Origin: Oscillospiraceae bacterium
GTDB taxonomy: Bacteria > Bacillota > Clostridia > Oscillospirales > Oscillospiraceae
NCBI GenBank assembly: GCA_022801715.1
Contig: JAAWSV010000029.1
Coordinates: 1 to 32,232 of the forward strand
DNA length: 32,232 nt
Direction: 5' to 3'
The translations under genes were made by a program, and so were the position numbers. Shown here one piece after another: positions 15,784 to 23,794 of the stretch (position 1 is its first letter; each line of letters begins with the position of its first letter). The notes under the pieces were generated by a model that was given only the letters and a program-made list of their open reading frames with translations, had not been told where the DNA came from and made no database searches.

Positions 15784-16230
15784 ATGAAACGGATTTTTAT
15801 CGACCCCAGCAAGTGCGACGGGTGCAAAAACTGCTCTGTGGCCTGCATGGAGGCCCACCGCCGGGACGGGGGCAGCGGGGTCTGTACCCTGGACCTCACC
15901 GACCCGGCCAATATCTCCCGCAACCGCATTGTCACCGACGGCAGGGGCGGCTATGACCCCATCTTCTGCCGCCACTGCGACGTGCCCGACTGCGCCGGGG
16001 CCTGCATGTCCGGCGCGCTGAAGAAGAACCAGACGACCGGCCTTGTGGAGTACGACGAGGAGAAGTGCGCCGCCTGCTTTATGTGCGTGATGAGCTGCCG
16101 CTACGGCGTCCCCGCCGTGTCGGCGGACAGAAAGCGGATGATCAAGTGCGACTTCTGCGTCCACCTGGAGGAGGGGCCCGCCTGTGTGCGTGCCTGCCCC
16201 AAAAAGGCCATTGAAGTACGGGAGGTGTAA
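15784..16230 (+). CDS. cooF: CooF-like 4Fe-4S polyferredoxin
   Basis: 148 residues with sixteen cluster-type cysteines in four groups: CDGCKNCSVAC near 13-23, CRHCDVPDCAGAC near 62-74, CAACFMCVMSC near 95-105 and CDFCVHLEEGPACVRAC near 120-136. This is the four-cluster pattern of CooF/HycB/DmsB-type electron-transfer subunits. It should take electrons from the CODH and pass them to the oxidoreductase encoded next. The gene begins 18 bp after cooS with GAGGGGAGAA upstream, and its own end overlaps the ribosome site of the next gene, indicating one operon. There is no signal peptide, so it is cytoplasmic. Confidence 0.9.
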   Translation: MKRIFIDPSKCDGCKNCSVACMEAHRRDGGSGVCTLDLTDPANISRNRIVTDGRGGYDPIFCRHCDVPDCAGACMSGALKKNQTTGLVEYDEEKCAACFMCVMSCRYGVPAVSADRKRMIKCDFCVHLEEGPACVRACPKKAIEVREV

Positions 16231-16234
16231 GGGA

Positions 16235-17464
16235 ATGGAGCGATTTGTCATCATCGGAGCCGGCGCCGCCGGCATCACCGCCGCCCAGACCCTCCGGGAG
16301 CTGCGGCCGGACGATCTGATCACCGTCCTCTCCACCGACGAGAGGGTCCACTCCCGCTGTATGCTCCACAAGTATTTAGGTCACGAGCGGGACGCGCAGG
16401 GGATCAACTTCGTGGAAGCGGACTTCTTTGAGAAGCACGACATCACCCACATCCCCGGCGAGACGGTGAAGAGGATCGACACCGCCGCCAAGATGGTCTA
16501 TTTCGGTGAGAGCTACAGCCTCCCCTATGACAAGCTGCTCATCGCCACCGGGGCCGGCTTCTTCATCCCCCCCATCCCCCACTTCCGGGAGGCCCCCAAC
16601 GTCTTTGGCTTCCGGGACCTCAGCGACGCGCTGGCCATCGACGGGGCCTTCGGCAGAGGCAAGCGGGTGTTTATCGTGGGCTCCGGCCTTGTGGGGCTGG
16701 ACGCCGCCTCCGCCCTCTGTGAGCGGGGGGCGGAGATCACCATCGCCGAGATGGCCCCCCGGGTGATGCCCCTCCAGACCGACGACTATGCCGCCTCTGT
16801 CTACCAGAAAGCCTTCGAGGCCCACGGCTGCCGCTTCCTTTTGGGCATCGGGGCCAGCGACGCGGTGGTGGACGGTGAGGGGAATATCACCGAGGTGATC
16901 CTCTCCACCGGGGAGCACGTGCCCTGTGACTTCATCATCATGGCCGCCGGCGTCCGTCCCCGGATTCAGATCGCCCTGGACAGCGGCATTGCCGCCGAGC
17001 GGGCCATCACCGTGGACGAGTACCTGCGCACCAGCGCCCCCGCCGTCTTTGCCGCCGGGGATTGCACCGGCCTCTCCGGCGTGTGGCCTGACGCCATGGA
17101 CCAGGGCAAGTACGCCGCCTGGAACATGATCGGCATAGCGGAGCGATATCCCAAGCCCTACCCCTTCAAAAACACCAGCAACTTCTTCGGGATCACCATG
17201 CTGTCTGTGGGCCGCCTGGACCTCACCGAGGGGGCGGAGATTCTGGTCCACCGGACCCCCACGGAGTACCGGAAGGCCATCCTCACCGATGGGAAGCTCA
17301 CCGGCTACCTCCAGCTGGGGAACATCTCCAACACCGGTCTGTACCTCTACTTGGTGAGAAACGGCGTGGACCTCAGCGGGAGGAAGGAGCGGATCTTCGA
17401 CCTCTCCTTCGCGGATTTCTACGGGATCAACGAGAAAAACGGCGAGTTTGCCTACCAGGTGTAA
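16235..17464 (+). CDS. FAD/NAD(P)-dependent oxidoreductase of the CODH cluster
   Basis: 409 residues. I chose the ATG at 16235 because GGAGGTG lies seven bases upstream and VIIGAGAAGITAAQTL (5-20) is the FAD-binding Rossmann start; the frame continues upstream only into cooF. A second nucleotide fold VFIVGSGLVGLDAASAL (about 145-161) binds NAD(P)H, and VFAAGDC (about 271-277) is the second FAD motif. Cys42 in HSRCMLHKYL occupies the region of the redox-active cysteine in NADH oxidase-like enzymes, but the family SxNC motif is absent, so its role is open. It probably couples CooF to NAD(P)H, making CO a source of reduced pyridine nucleotide, or links the CODH to an oxidative-stress path. Four bases separate it from cooF. 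Confidence 0.88.
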   Translation: MERFVIIGAGAAGITAAQTLRELRPDDLITVLSTDERVHSRCMLHKYLGHERDAQGINFVEADFFEKHDITHIPGETVKRIDTAAKMVYFGESYSLPYDKLLIATGAGFFIPPIPHFREAPNVFGFRDLSDALAIDGAFGRGKRVFIVGSGLVGLDAASALCERGAEITIAEMAPRVMPLQTDDYAASVYQKAFEAHGCRFLLGIGASDAVVDGEGNITEVILSTGEHVPCDFIIMAAGVRPRIQIALDSGIAAERAITVDEYLRTSAPAVFAAGDCTGLSGVWPDAMDQGKYAAWNMIGIAERYPKPYPFKNTSNFFGITMLSVGRLDLTEGAEILVHRTPTEYRKAILTDGKLTGYLQLGNISNTGLYLYLVRNGVDLSGRKERIFDLSFADFYGINEKNGEFAYQV

Positions 17465-17469
17465 CGAGC

Positions 17470-17508
17470 AAAAAAGTACCGGCACGCACGGCGTGCCGGT
17501 ACTTTTTT
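17470..17508. terminator. Bidirectional intrinsic terminator
   Basis: A 17-bp perfect stem beginning AAAAAAGTACCGGCACG (17470-17486), five-base loop, and its complement ending in T6 (17492-17508). It lies between the convergent CODH operon and nhaC. Confidence 0.92.
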
Positions 17509-17540
17509 GTATTCTGCGCAGACTGCCGGACAGCTCTTTC

Positions 17541-19031
17541 TTACTGCCAAGCGGCCTCCTTCTTTTTCTTGTAGGGCTTGTTGTTCAGATCCTTCAGCGT
17601 AAAGCCCATGTAGGCGAAGAGGATGGTGGCCAGGGGCATCATCCAGTTGAAGAAGGCGAAGGGGGCGTACTGCGCGGCGCTGATACCCAAGGTGGTGGCG
17701 ATGAACACGCCGCAGGTGTTCCACGGGATCAGCGCGGAGGTCACGGTGCCCGCGCCCTCCAGCGAGGAGGAGAGCACGGTGGGGTGCAGATCCATCTTCT
17801 TGTACTCCTCGGCGTACATGCGGCCGGGGACCACGATGGAGATGTACTGCTCGGGCATGGTGGCGTTGGAGATCACGCAGGTGACCTCGGTGAGGGCAAC
17901 CAAGCTGGCGGGGGTCTTGGCCAGCCTCTTGAGCTTGTCAACCACGACCTCCAGCTGGTGGGTGTCCTCCATGATGCCGCCGAACATCATGGCGATGATG
18001 GTCATGGAGACGGAGAACATCATGTTCATGATGCCGCCGGTCTCGTGGAGCAGGGTGGTCATGGTGTCGTATGTATCAGAGGACAGGGCGGAAGACAGCT
18101 CCCCTAAGATCTCGTCGCTGAAGTAGAAGCCGTTGATGCCGTAGTCAAAGATGGTCCCCAGGTCGCAGTTGTTCTGGAAGATCACGCCCAGCACCGCGCC
18201 GGCCACAATGCCCAGGGTGATGCCCGGGATGGCGGGGATCTTCAGGGCCACCGCCACAATGACGATCACCGGCGGGAGCAGCAGCAGGGGATTGATGGCG
18301 AACATACCGCCCTCGGCGGCGTTCAGGGCGCTGGCGAACTCGGTGACCCGGCTCATGTCGGCGCTGCCGCCGTGGTACTGGGTGGCGCCCAGAATGCCGA
18401 AGATCACCAGCACGATGCCATAGACCGTCACGGTGGGCACCAGCATGGCCTTCACGTGGCTCATCACGTCGGTGCCGGCCATGGCGGGGGCCAAGTTCGT
18501 GGTATCAGACAGAGGGGACATCTTATCGCCGAAGTAGGCGCCGGACAGGATGGCGCCGGCGGTCATGGCCGGATTCATGCCCAAGCCAAAGCCGATGCCC
18601 ATCAGCGCCACACCCATGGTGCCCATGGTGCCCCAGGAGGTACCGGTGGCCAAGGAGGTGATGGAGCAGATGATCACGGTGGCGATGAAGAAGATGGACG
18701 GGTGCAGGACCTTCAGACCGTAGTAGATCATGGAGGGCACCACGCCGGCATTGATCCACACGCCGATGAGAATCCCCACGATGATCAGGATACAGCAGGA
18801 CTGGAGGGCCTTGTAGATGCCGTCCAGCATGAACTTCTCAATCTCGCCCCACTTGTACCCCAGACGCATGGCCATCAGCGCCGCGGCGCAGACGCCCACA
18901 AACATGGGCACATGGGGATCGACCTCGTAGTGGATGATGCCCACGGCCAAGGCCAGAATCAGGATCGCCAGGGTGAGCAGCGCCTCCCAGAGCTTCGGCA
19001 TCCGGCCGGTGCTTTTCCTCTCTTCACTCAT
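17541..19031 (-). CDS. NhaC-family Na+/H+ antiporter (or related cation/solute antiporter)
   Basis: 496 residues and about eleven hydrophobic membrane segments. Family features include ILIGVWINAGVVPSMIYYGL, the conserved TGTSWGTMGTMGVAL stretch, GAYFGDKMSPLSDTTNLAPA and, near the end, SALIPWNTCG. The NhaC group exchanges sodium for protons, or in MleN-type members malate/lactate; some relatives are thought to carry amino acids. The start ATG at 19031 has GAAAGG about ten bases upstream. It stands alone behind a promoter about 320 bases upstream, so it has an unusually long GC-rich leader (see 19032-19350), which hints at RNA-level control. A basic tail (NNKPYKKKKEAAWQ) ends the protein. Substrate cannot be fixed from sequence. 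Confidence 0.88.
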   Translation of the reverse strand: MSEERKSTGRMPKLWEALLTLAILILALAVGIIHYEVDPHVPMFVGVCAAALMAMRLGYKWGEIEKFMLDGIYKALQSCCILIIVGILIGVWINAGVVPSMIYYGLKVLHPSIFFIATVIICSITSLATGTSWGTMGTMGVALMGIGFGLGMNPAMTAGAILSGAYFGDKMSPLSDTTNLAPAMAGTDVMSHVKAMLVPTVTVYGIVLVIFGILGATQYHGGSADMSRVTEFASALNAAEGGMFAINPLLLLPPVIVIVAVALKIPAIPGITLGIVAGAVLGVIFQNNCDLGTIFDYGINGFYFSDEILGELSSALSSDTYDTMTTLLHETGGIMNMMFSVSMTIIAMMFGGIMEDTHQLEVVVDKLKRLAKTPASLVALTEVTCVISNATMPEQYISIVVPGRMYAEEYKKMDLHPTVLSSSLEGAGTVTSALIPWNTCGVFIATTLGISAAQYAPFAFFNWMMPLATILFAYMGFTLKDLNNKPYKKKKEAAWQ

Positions 19032-19386
19032 TCGATTTTACCAACCTTTCTCTCTCGCGGCACGCTCCCCCCTCTTCCGGGGAGCCGTGCGCCTCTCAAA
19101 AATCAGGGCCCTTTCTTGGATTGTCGCATGTACAGATGCCGGGAATCCCGCGGGGTCCATTTAAAACAGCAACACCTCTCCTCCTCAAAACCCGACTCTC
19201 TCCAGTCTGTACCCCCCTTGGGGGCAGGAAAAAAGAACCGCCATACCCGCCGCGCTCACCCCCCTCTCCGGAGGACGGCGCGGCACTCACGATAAAAACG
19301 CGCAGAGTCCTTAAACATCAGGTGTTTTTAGTCCTTGATATGATTTGGTTCCCCCACATTGTACTACAACCTGCACAAATTGGCAA
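19032..19386 (-). promoter_or_regulatory. nhaC promoter and long structured leader
   Basis: Promoter on the minus strand: TTGCCA (19386-19381), 17 bp, TACAAT (19363-19358). From a start near 19350 the leader runs about 320 bases. It holds a hairpin with GCCGCGC arms (19249-19284), a T6 run just after it (about 19235-19230), a C5/G5 hairpin (19213-19224) and a stem close to the ribosome site (about 19057-19089, CTCCCC / GGGGAG core). The layout suggests attenuation or a riboswitch. I could not match it to a lysine riboswitch or a T-box. Confidence 0.45.
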
Positions 19387-19677
19387 CAGTTTTTTTGCGG
19401 ATGCTTGTGTAGGATTGTATGCAGCGGCAATTTGTATACCGTGTATCCATTGAAAATGCTGGATTTTTTCCGGCGGCGCCGTCAAAAAATTTTTCTCCAA
19501 TTGGGTTAGGAGCCGGCCCTCTTCCGCGGCAGGCGGTCCGGCGGGCAGAGGGGGGCTTTGTCGGGCCTTATTTGGTGTACTTTGGATAAAAGGGGGGCCT
19601 GCTGGGGAGGAAAAGCGGGCAATATGGCAAAAAGAGGGCGGATTTTTTGTACAGTTCGGGAATCCTGAAAAACCCCC
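19387..19677. other. Intergenic stretch, nothing recognised
   Basis: Lies between the divergent nhaC and aminotransferase promoters. No gene with a ribosome site, no strong palindrome; several homopolymeric T and A runs only. Confidence 0.5.
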
Positions 19678-19706
19678 TTGCGGGCGGAGGGGGGATGCCG
19701 TATAAT
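19678..19706 (+). promoter_or_regulatory. Promoter of the aminotransferase gene
   Basis: TTGCGG (19678-19683), 17 bp, perfect TATAAT (19701-19706). The start codon is at 19796; a small CCGCC / GGCGG hairpin (about 19721-19737) lies in the leader. Confidence 0.7.
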
Positions 19707-19795
19707 GGGGGTGAGGAAACCGCCGGGAAGCGGCGGAGCAGACGACTAAGAGAACGGGGCAACATGGACGACAACAAGAAGAGGAGAAGATTGTT

Positions 19796-20986
19796 ATGAA
19801 ATTTTCCAGCAAGGCCCAGAAGTGCGGGCTCTCCCCCATGCGCAAGTTCCATCCCTACGCGGTGGCGGCCAAGGCCGCCGGCAAGAAGATCTACCACCTG
19901 AACATCGGCCAGCCGGACATCGCCACCCCTCCGGCCTTCTTTGAGGCGGTGAAGAACTTCACCGAGCCGGTGCTGGAGTACGCCCCCTCCCCGGGCATCC
20001 CCGCCATGGTCAAGGCCGTGCAGGACTACTACGGCCGCCTGGACGTGTCCCTGGCGGAGTCCGACATCCTGATCACCACCGGCGGCAGCGAGGCGCTGCA
20101 GATCCTCTTCAACTGCATCTTGGACGACGGCGACGAGGTGATCATCCCCGAGCCTTTCTACCCCAACTACAACACCTTTATCAAGACCGCCGGCGGCTCC
20201 ATCCGCCCCCTGAGCACCACCCCGGAGGAGGGCTACTTCTACGCCGACCGCTCCCGGATTGAGGCGCTGATCAACGACAAGACCCGGGCCATGGTGGTCA
20301 CCAACCCCGGCAACCCCACCGGTATGGTCCTCACCCCGGAACAGCTGCGCATGATCGCCGACGTGGCCAGGGAGCATGACATCTTCGTCATCGGCGACGA
20401 GGTGTACCGCGAGTTCGTCTACGGCGGCGAGGCGCTGGCCACCCTGGCCAGCTTCCCCGACGCGGCGGACAACGTGGTGGTCATCGACTCGGTGTCCAAG
20501 CGGTTCTCCGCCTGCGGCGCCCGCATCGGCGCCCTGATCTCCAGGAACAAGGAGCTCATGTCCCACGCCATGAAGTACTGCCAGGCCCGCCTCTCCGTGG
20601 CGACGCTGGATCAGGTGGCCTCCGCCGCGCTGTACTCCGTCCCCTCGGACTACTTCAACGTCACCCGGGAGGAGTACAAGCGCCGCCGGGACACCGTGGT
20701 GGAGGGCCTCAAGAAGATCCCCGGCGTGGTGTGCGAGTGTCCCAAGGGCGCCTTCTATTTGATGGCCAAGCTGCCTGTGGACAACGCCGACACCTTCCAG
20801 CAGTGGCTTTTGACGGACTTCTCCGACAACGGCGAGACGGTGATGTTCGCCCCTGGCGAGTCCTTCTACGCCACCCCCGGCCGGGGCGTGGACGAGATCC
20901 GCATCGCCTACGTCCTCAAGGAGGAGGACCTGGCCCGGGCCGTGGACCTTCTGGCCAAGGGCATTGAGGCGTACAACAAGAGATAA
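19796..20986 (+). CDS. Class I/II PLP-dependent aminotransferase
   Basis: 396 residues, fold-type I. Landmarks: LNIGQPDIATPP (35-46), TTGGSEALQILF (94-105), NPGNPTGMVL (170-179), DEVYREFVYGG (201-211, Asp201 and Tyr204 contact PLP), SVSKRFSACGARIG with Schiff-base Lys235, and the C-terminal DEIRIAY with the carboxylate-binding Arg. It transfers amino groups between an amino acid (aspartate, alanine or an aromatic) and 2-oxoglutarate. Relatives are often labelled AspC or PatA; neighbours give no pathway, so I leave the symbol empty. The ATG is preceded by AAGAGGAGAAG. It is a single gene with its own promoter and terminator. Confidence 0.9.
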   Translation: MKFSSKAQKCGLSPMRKFHPYAVAAKAAGKKIYHLNIGQPDIATPPAFFEAVKNFTEPVLEYAPSPGIPAMVKAVQDYYGRLDVSLAESDILITTGGSEALQILFNCILDDGDEVIIPEPFYPNYNTFIKTAGGSIRPLSTTPEEGYFYADRSRIEALINDKTRAMVVTNPGNPTGMVLTPEQLRMIADVAREHDIFVIGDEVYREFVYGGEALATLASFPDAADNVVVIDSVSKRFSACGARIGALISRNKELMSHAMKYCQARLSVATLDQVASAALYSVPSDYFNVTREEYKRRRDTVVEGLKKIPGVVCECPKGAFYLMAKLPVDNADTFQQWLLTDFSDNGETVMFAPGESFYATPGRGVDEIRIAYVLKEEDLARAVDLLAKGIEAYNKR

Positions 20987-21008
20987 GCGTACATCCGGTG
21001 AAAACAGG

Positions 21009-21044
21009 GAGGGACCGATTCTTTTGGGATTGGTCCCTCTTTTT
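21009..21044 (+). terminator. Intrinsic terminator after the aminotransferase gene
   Basis: Arms GAGGGACCGATT and its near complement GATTGGTCCCTC (one G-T pair), followed by T5 (21040-21044). Confidence 0.88.
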
Positions 21045-21080
21045 GCGCGCTTTCCCAAGGGAGGCGGGCGGAAAAATTGT

Positions 21081-21122
21081 CTCAGGCGCAGCCCGCGATG
21101 TCCTCGCGGGGCTGCGCCTGAG
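21081..21122 (-). terminator. Long GC hairpin downstream of recQ
   Basis: Near-perfect arms of 18-19 bp beginning CTCAGGCGCAGCC and ending GGCTGCGCCTGAG, with a single unpaired base and a short loop. On the minus strand it is followed within five bases by T5, so it may end recQ transcription, though it is 340 bases past the recQ stop codon. Confidence 0.5.
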
Positions 21123-21461
21123 TGGTAGACTTGTCGGCTCATCCGCAGCGGCTGCCGCGGCATCAAGTGGGGCGAATATTCTCCGGCCGGAGCCGGGATG
21201 TGGCGGAAAACAGGTACAAGATCATGGTTGATAGGGGGGAGGTATGGGGTGGGGGCCTCCTCCGCCGCGGAGGGCGGGCTCCCGTTTGGCATGGTCAGAT
21301 GATACCAGTTTTTCACTGCGAAAACCTGAAGAATCTGCGACCAAACTGTGAAGTTTTTGTGAACTCCACCAAACAAGCCCCCTGCGGTAGGGCTGGTCCT
21401 GTTCAAAATGGCGAGGGCCGCCCGCCGGGAGCGCCCCTGTCCGGCGGCGGGAGCGCCCCTC
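21123..21461. other. Intergenic region after recQ
   Basis: No convincing gene. Close to recQ a 12-bp direct repeat GGGAGCGCCCCT occurs at about 21427-21438 and 21450-21461. The rest shows nothing recognisable. Confidence 0.45.
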
Positions 21462-23330
21462 CTACGAGCCGGAGAACTCCCGGATCACCGACAGAAAGGC
21501 CTCGCCGTAGCGGAAGGCCCGCTTCTCCCCCACGCCGGAGATCTCCAGCAGCTCGGCGGTGGTGGCGGGGCGCTGGGCGGCCATGGCGGAGAGGGTGGCG
21601 TTGGAGAAGATCACATAGGCGGGCACCTGCGCCTCCTTGGCCAGACGGAACCGGAGGGAGCGCAGGCGCTCCAGCAGGGCGTCGTCGGGGTTTTCAAAAA
21701 AGACCTCCCCGGCGTCCGCTCCGGGGGCGCGGCGCCGCTTCTGCCGGGGGACTTCCCCTTGGGCGGCGGCGCTCTGCTGTCTCACAGGGATGGTCACCGT
21801 CTCGCCATGGAAGAGCACCCCCTTGGCCGAGGGCGTCAGCGCCAGCACCGGGTACTCCCCCGAGGAGAGGGTGAGGTAGCCCAAGGAGATCAGGTGCTCG
21901 ATATAGTCCCGGATGGTGTTCCGGGGCAGCTGGGAGAGGAGGCCGTAGGTGGGGAGCTGGTCCAGCTCCATCTGCACCAGACGCTGCTCCTTGCTGCCGG
22001 AGAGAATCCGGATGTACATGGTCATGCCCAAGCCGTAGGAGAATTTGCGCTCCACCCGGGCCACACAGGAGAGGATCTTCTGGGCCTCCACGGTGATGTC
22101 CCGCTGGACATAGTTCCCCTTGCAGGTGCCGCAGTGTCCGCAGGCAGGCGGGGCGTCCTCCCCGAAGTAGCGCAGCAGGCAGGCCCGGAGGCAGCTCTGG
22201 GTCTTGCAGTAGTCCACCATCTGCTCCAGGCGGCCCAGCTCCTCCGCCTGCACCGTCTCCCGCTGCTCCTCGCTGAGGGCCTCGTTGTCCCGTCCGTTCT
22301 CGATGAGATACCGGGCGGTGCGCACGTCCCCCGGCCGGAAGAGGAGGACGCAGTCCGCCGGGGAGCCGTCCCGGCCCGCCCGGCCCGCCTCCTGGTAGTA
22401 GCTCTCCAGGTTCTTGGGCATGTTGTAGTGGAGGACAAAGCCCACGTTGGACTTGTCGATGCCCATGCCGAAGGCGTTGGTGGCCACCATAATGAGCCGC
22501 CGGTCGTAGACAAAGTCCTCCTGATTCTGCTGCCGCTCCCCGTCATCAAGTCCCGCGTGGTAGCGGGTGGCGCTGAGCCCCCGGTCCTGGAGGAGCTGGC
22601 ATACGTGCTCCACCTTGGCCCGGGTGGCGCAGTAGACGATGCCGCTGCGCCCCTGGTACCTGCGCAGCAGCTCCAAGAGGCAGGCGTCCTTGCTCCGGGG
22701 GGTCATCACGTCGAAGAAGAGGTTGGGCCGGTCAAAGCCCGTGGTGACGCACAGGGGCTCCCGGAGCCGCAGGAGGCGGCACACGTCCTCCTGCACCCGG
22801 GCGGTGGCCGTGGCGGTGAAGGCCGCCACCACCGGACGCCGGGGCAGGGCGGAGAGGAAGTCCGCGATGCATAGGTAGCTGGGCCGGAAGTCCTGCCCCC
22901 ACTGGGAGACACAGTGGGCCTCGTCCACGGCGAGGAGGCTTACCGTCCCGGACTGGGCGAAGCGGAGGAAGGCCGGGGCGCTGAGGCGCTCCGGGGCCAC
23001 GTAGAGCAGGCGCACCTCCCCCCGGTAGGCCCGGCGGAGCACCTCCCGGTACTCGTCGGCGGAGAGGGAGGAGTTCAGGGAGGCCGCCTCGATCCCCGCC
23101 TCCCGGAGGGCGGCCACCTGATCGGCCATCAGGGAGATCAGGGGCGAGAGCACCACCGTCACCCCCGGCAGCAGCAGCGCCGGCAGCTGGTAGCACACGG
23201 ATTTCCCCGCCCCGGTGGGCATCACCCCCAGTGCGTCCCGCCCCGCGAGAATGGCGTCGATCAGCGCCTCCTGTCCGGGGCGGAAGCTGCCGTGGCCAAA
23301 ATAGGTTTTCAGTGCCTGCCCCTTGTCCAT
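21462..23330 (-). CDS. recQ: ATP-dependent DNA helicase RecQ
   Basis: 622 residues, standard RecQ layout. I chose the ATG at 23330 (GGGAGGGG upstream; MDKGQALKTYFGHGSFRPGQ is the usual beginning with the Q-tip FRPGQ). Motif I MPTGAGKS (37-44), motif II DEAH (136-139), aromatic loop HCVSQWGQDFRP (139-150), and motif VI QEAGRAGRDG. A zinc-binding subdomain (CLRACLLRYFGE...CGHCGTC), winged-helix RQC region and a C-terminal HRDC domain (last 75 residues) follow. It unwinds 3'-5' and acts in recombination repair and fork restart. It has its own promoter, diverging from the glycogen operon. Confidence 0.95.
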   Translation of the reverse strand: MDKGQALKTYFGHGSFRPGQEALIDAILAGRDALGVMPTGAGKSVCYQLPALLLPGVTVVLSPLISLMADQVAALREAGIEAASLNSSLSADEYREVLRRAYRGEVRLLYVAPERLSAPAFLRFAQSGTVSLLAVDEAHCVSQWGQDFRPSYLCIADFLSALPRRPVVAAFTATATARVQEDVCRLLRLREPLCVTTGFDRPNLFFDVMTPRSKDACLLELLRRYQGRSGIVYCATRAKVEHVCQLLQDRGLSATRYHAGLDDGERQQNQEDFVYDRRLIMVATNAFGMGIDKSNVGFVLHYNMPKNLESYYQEAGRAGRDGSPADCVLLFRPGDVRTARYLIENGRDNEALSEEQRETVQAEELGRLEQMVDYCKTQSCLRACLLRYFGEDAPPACGHCGTCKGNYVQRDITVEAQKILSCVARVERKFSYGLGMTMYIRILSGSKEQRLVQMELDQLPTYGLLSQLPRNTIRDYIEHLISLGYLTLSSGEYPVLALTPSAKGVLFHGETVTIPVRQQSAAAQGEVPRQKRRRAPGADAGEVFFENPDDALLERLRSLRFRLAKEAQVPAYVIFSNATLSAMAAQRPATTAELLEISGVGEKRAFRYGEAFLSVIREFSGS

Positions 23331-23381
23331 ATACCCCTCCCGCCGGCGCCTGAGCCGGGCATTTTTTTGATCTGTCCCCCT

Positions 23382-23433
23382 ATTGTACCGGCGGCAGGGG
23401 GGAAATGCAAGAGCAAAACCGGGGCGGTTTTGC
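23382..23433 (-). promoter_or_regulatory. recQ promoter and adjacent palindrome
   Basis: Minus strand TTGCAT (23410-23405), 17 bp, TACAAT (23387-23382). Directly upstream is a 9-bp palindrome GCAAAACCG / CGGTTTTGC (23413-23421 and 23425-23433), a possible operator. Nothing else stands out between it and the glgB promoter. Confidence 0.65.
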
Positions 23434-23624
23434 CAACTGTCGGAAAAAGTACACAAATCTGTATCTATGCACATGTTTGCAAAATTTTTCAGAGAGGCAG
23501 ACCAAGCCGCGTGGGGGGAACTGGTGAACTTTGTGCAAAGTGCAAAAGACACATCTGGTTAAAGTAACGATTTCTTGTCAAACATTTCTGTAAAATTGCC
23601 GATAGTTTTGTCGAATGCTTTTTC

Positions 23625-23654
23625 TTGACGGTCTTTGGTGAATAAGAGTATAAT
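23625..23654 (+). promoter_or_regulatory. Promoter of the glg operon
   Basis: TTGACG (23625-23630), 18 bp, perfect TATAAT (23649-23654). The leader to the glgB start is about 135 bases. Confidence 0.75.
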
Positions 23655-23794
23655 AAACTCGTCCAGGAATTTGACTGAGGGGTCAGGGGAGCGTTGTCGA
23701 GTTCGGAGAAAATATTGTCATACTATTGCAGAGGGTTGTCCTTCGCCGGTTCTCCGGCCGGGGGCCGCTGCATATAGGAGTGTGGAGGAAATGT

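Noticed and set aside
13882..17464. Wood-Ljungdahl acetyl-CoA synthase cluster
   Set aside because: Only CODH, a CooF-like ferredoxin and an FAD/NAD oxidoreductase are present; no acsB, acsC, acsD or methyltransferase gene is visible.
19141..19200. Possible T-box in the nhaC leader (TGGACCCCGCGGG)
   Set aside because: The conserved AGGGTGGNACCGCG sequence is not matched properly, and no stem I with specifier loop or typical antiterminator was found.
19568..21406. 612-codon minus-strand frame over the aminotransferase gene
   Set aside because: The opposite strand carries a complete class I aminotransferase with promoter and terminator; the shadow product has no recognisable domain.
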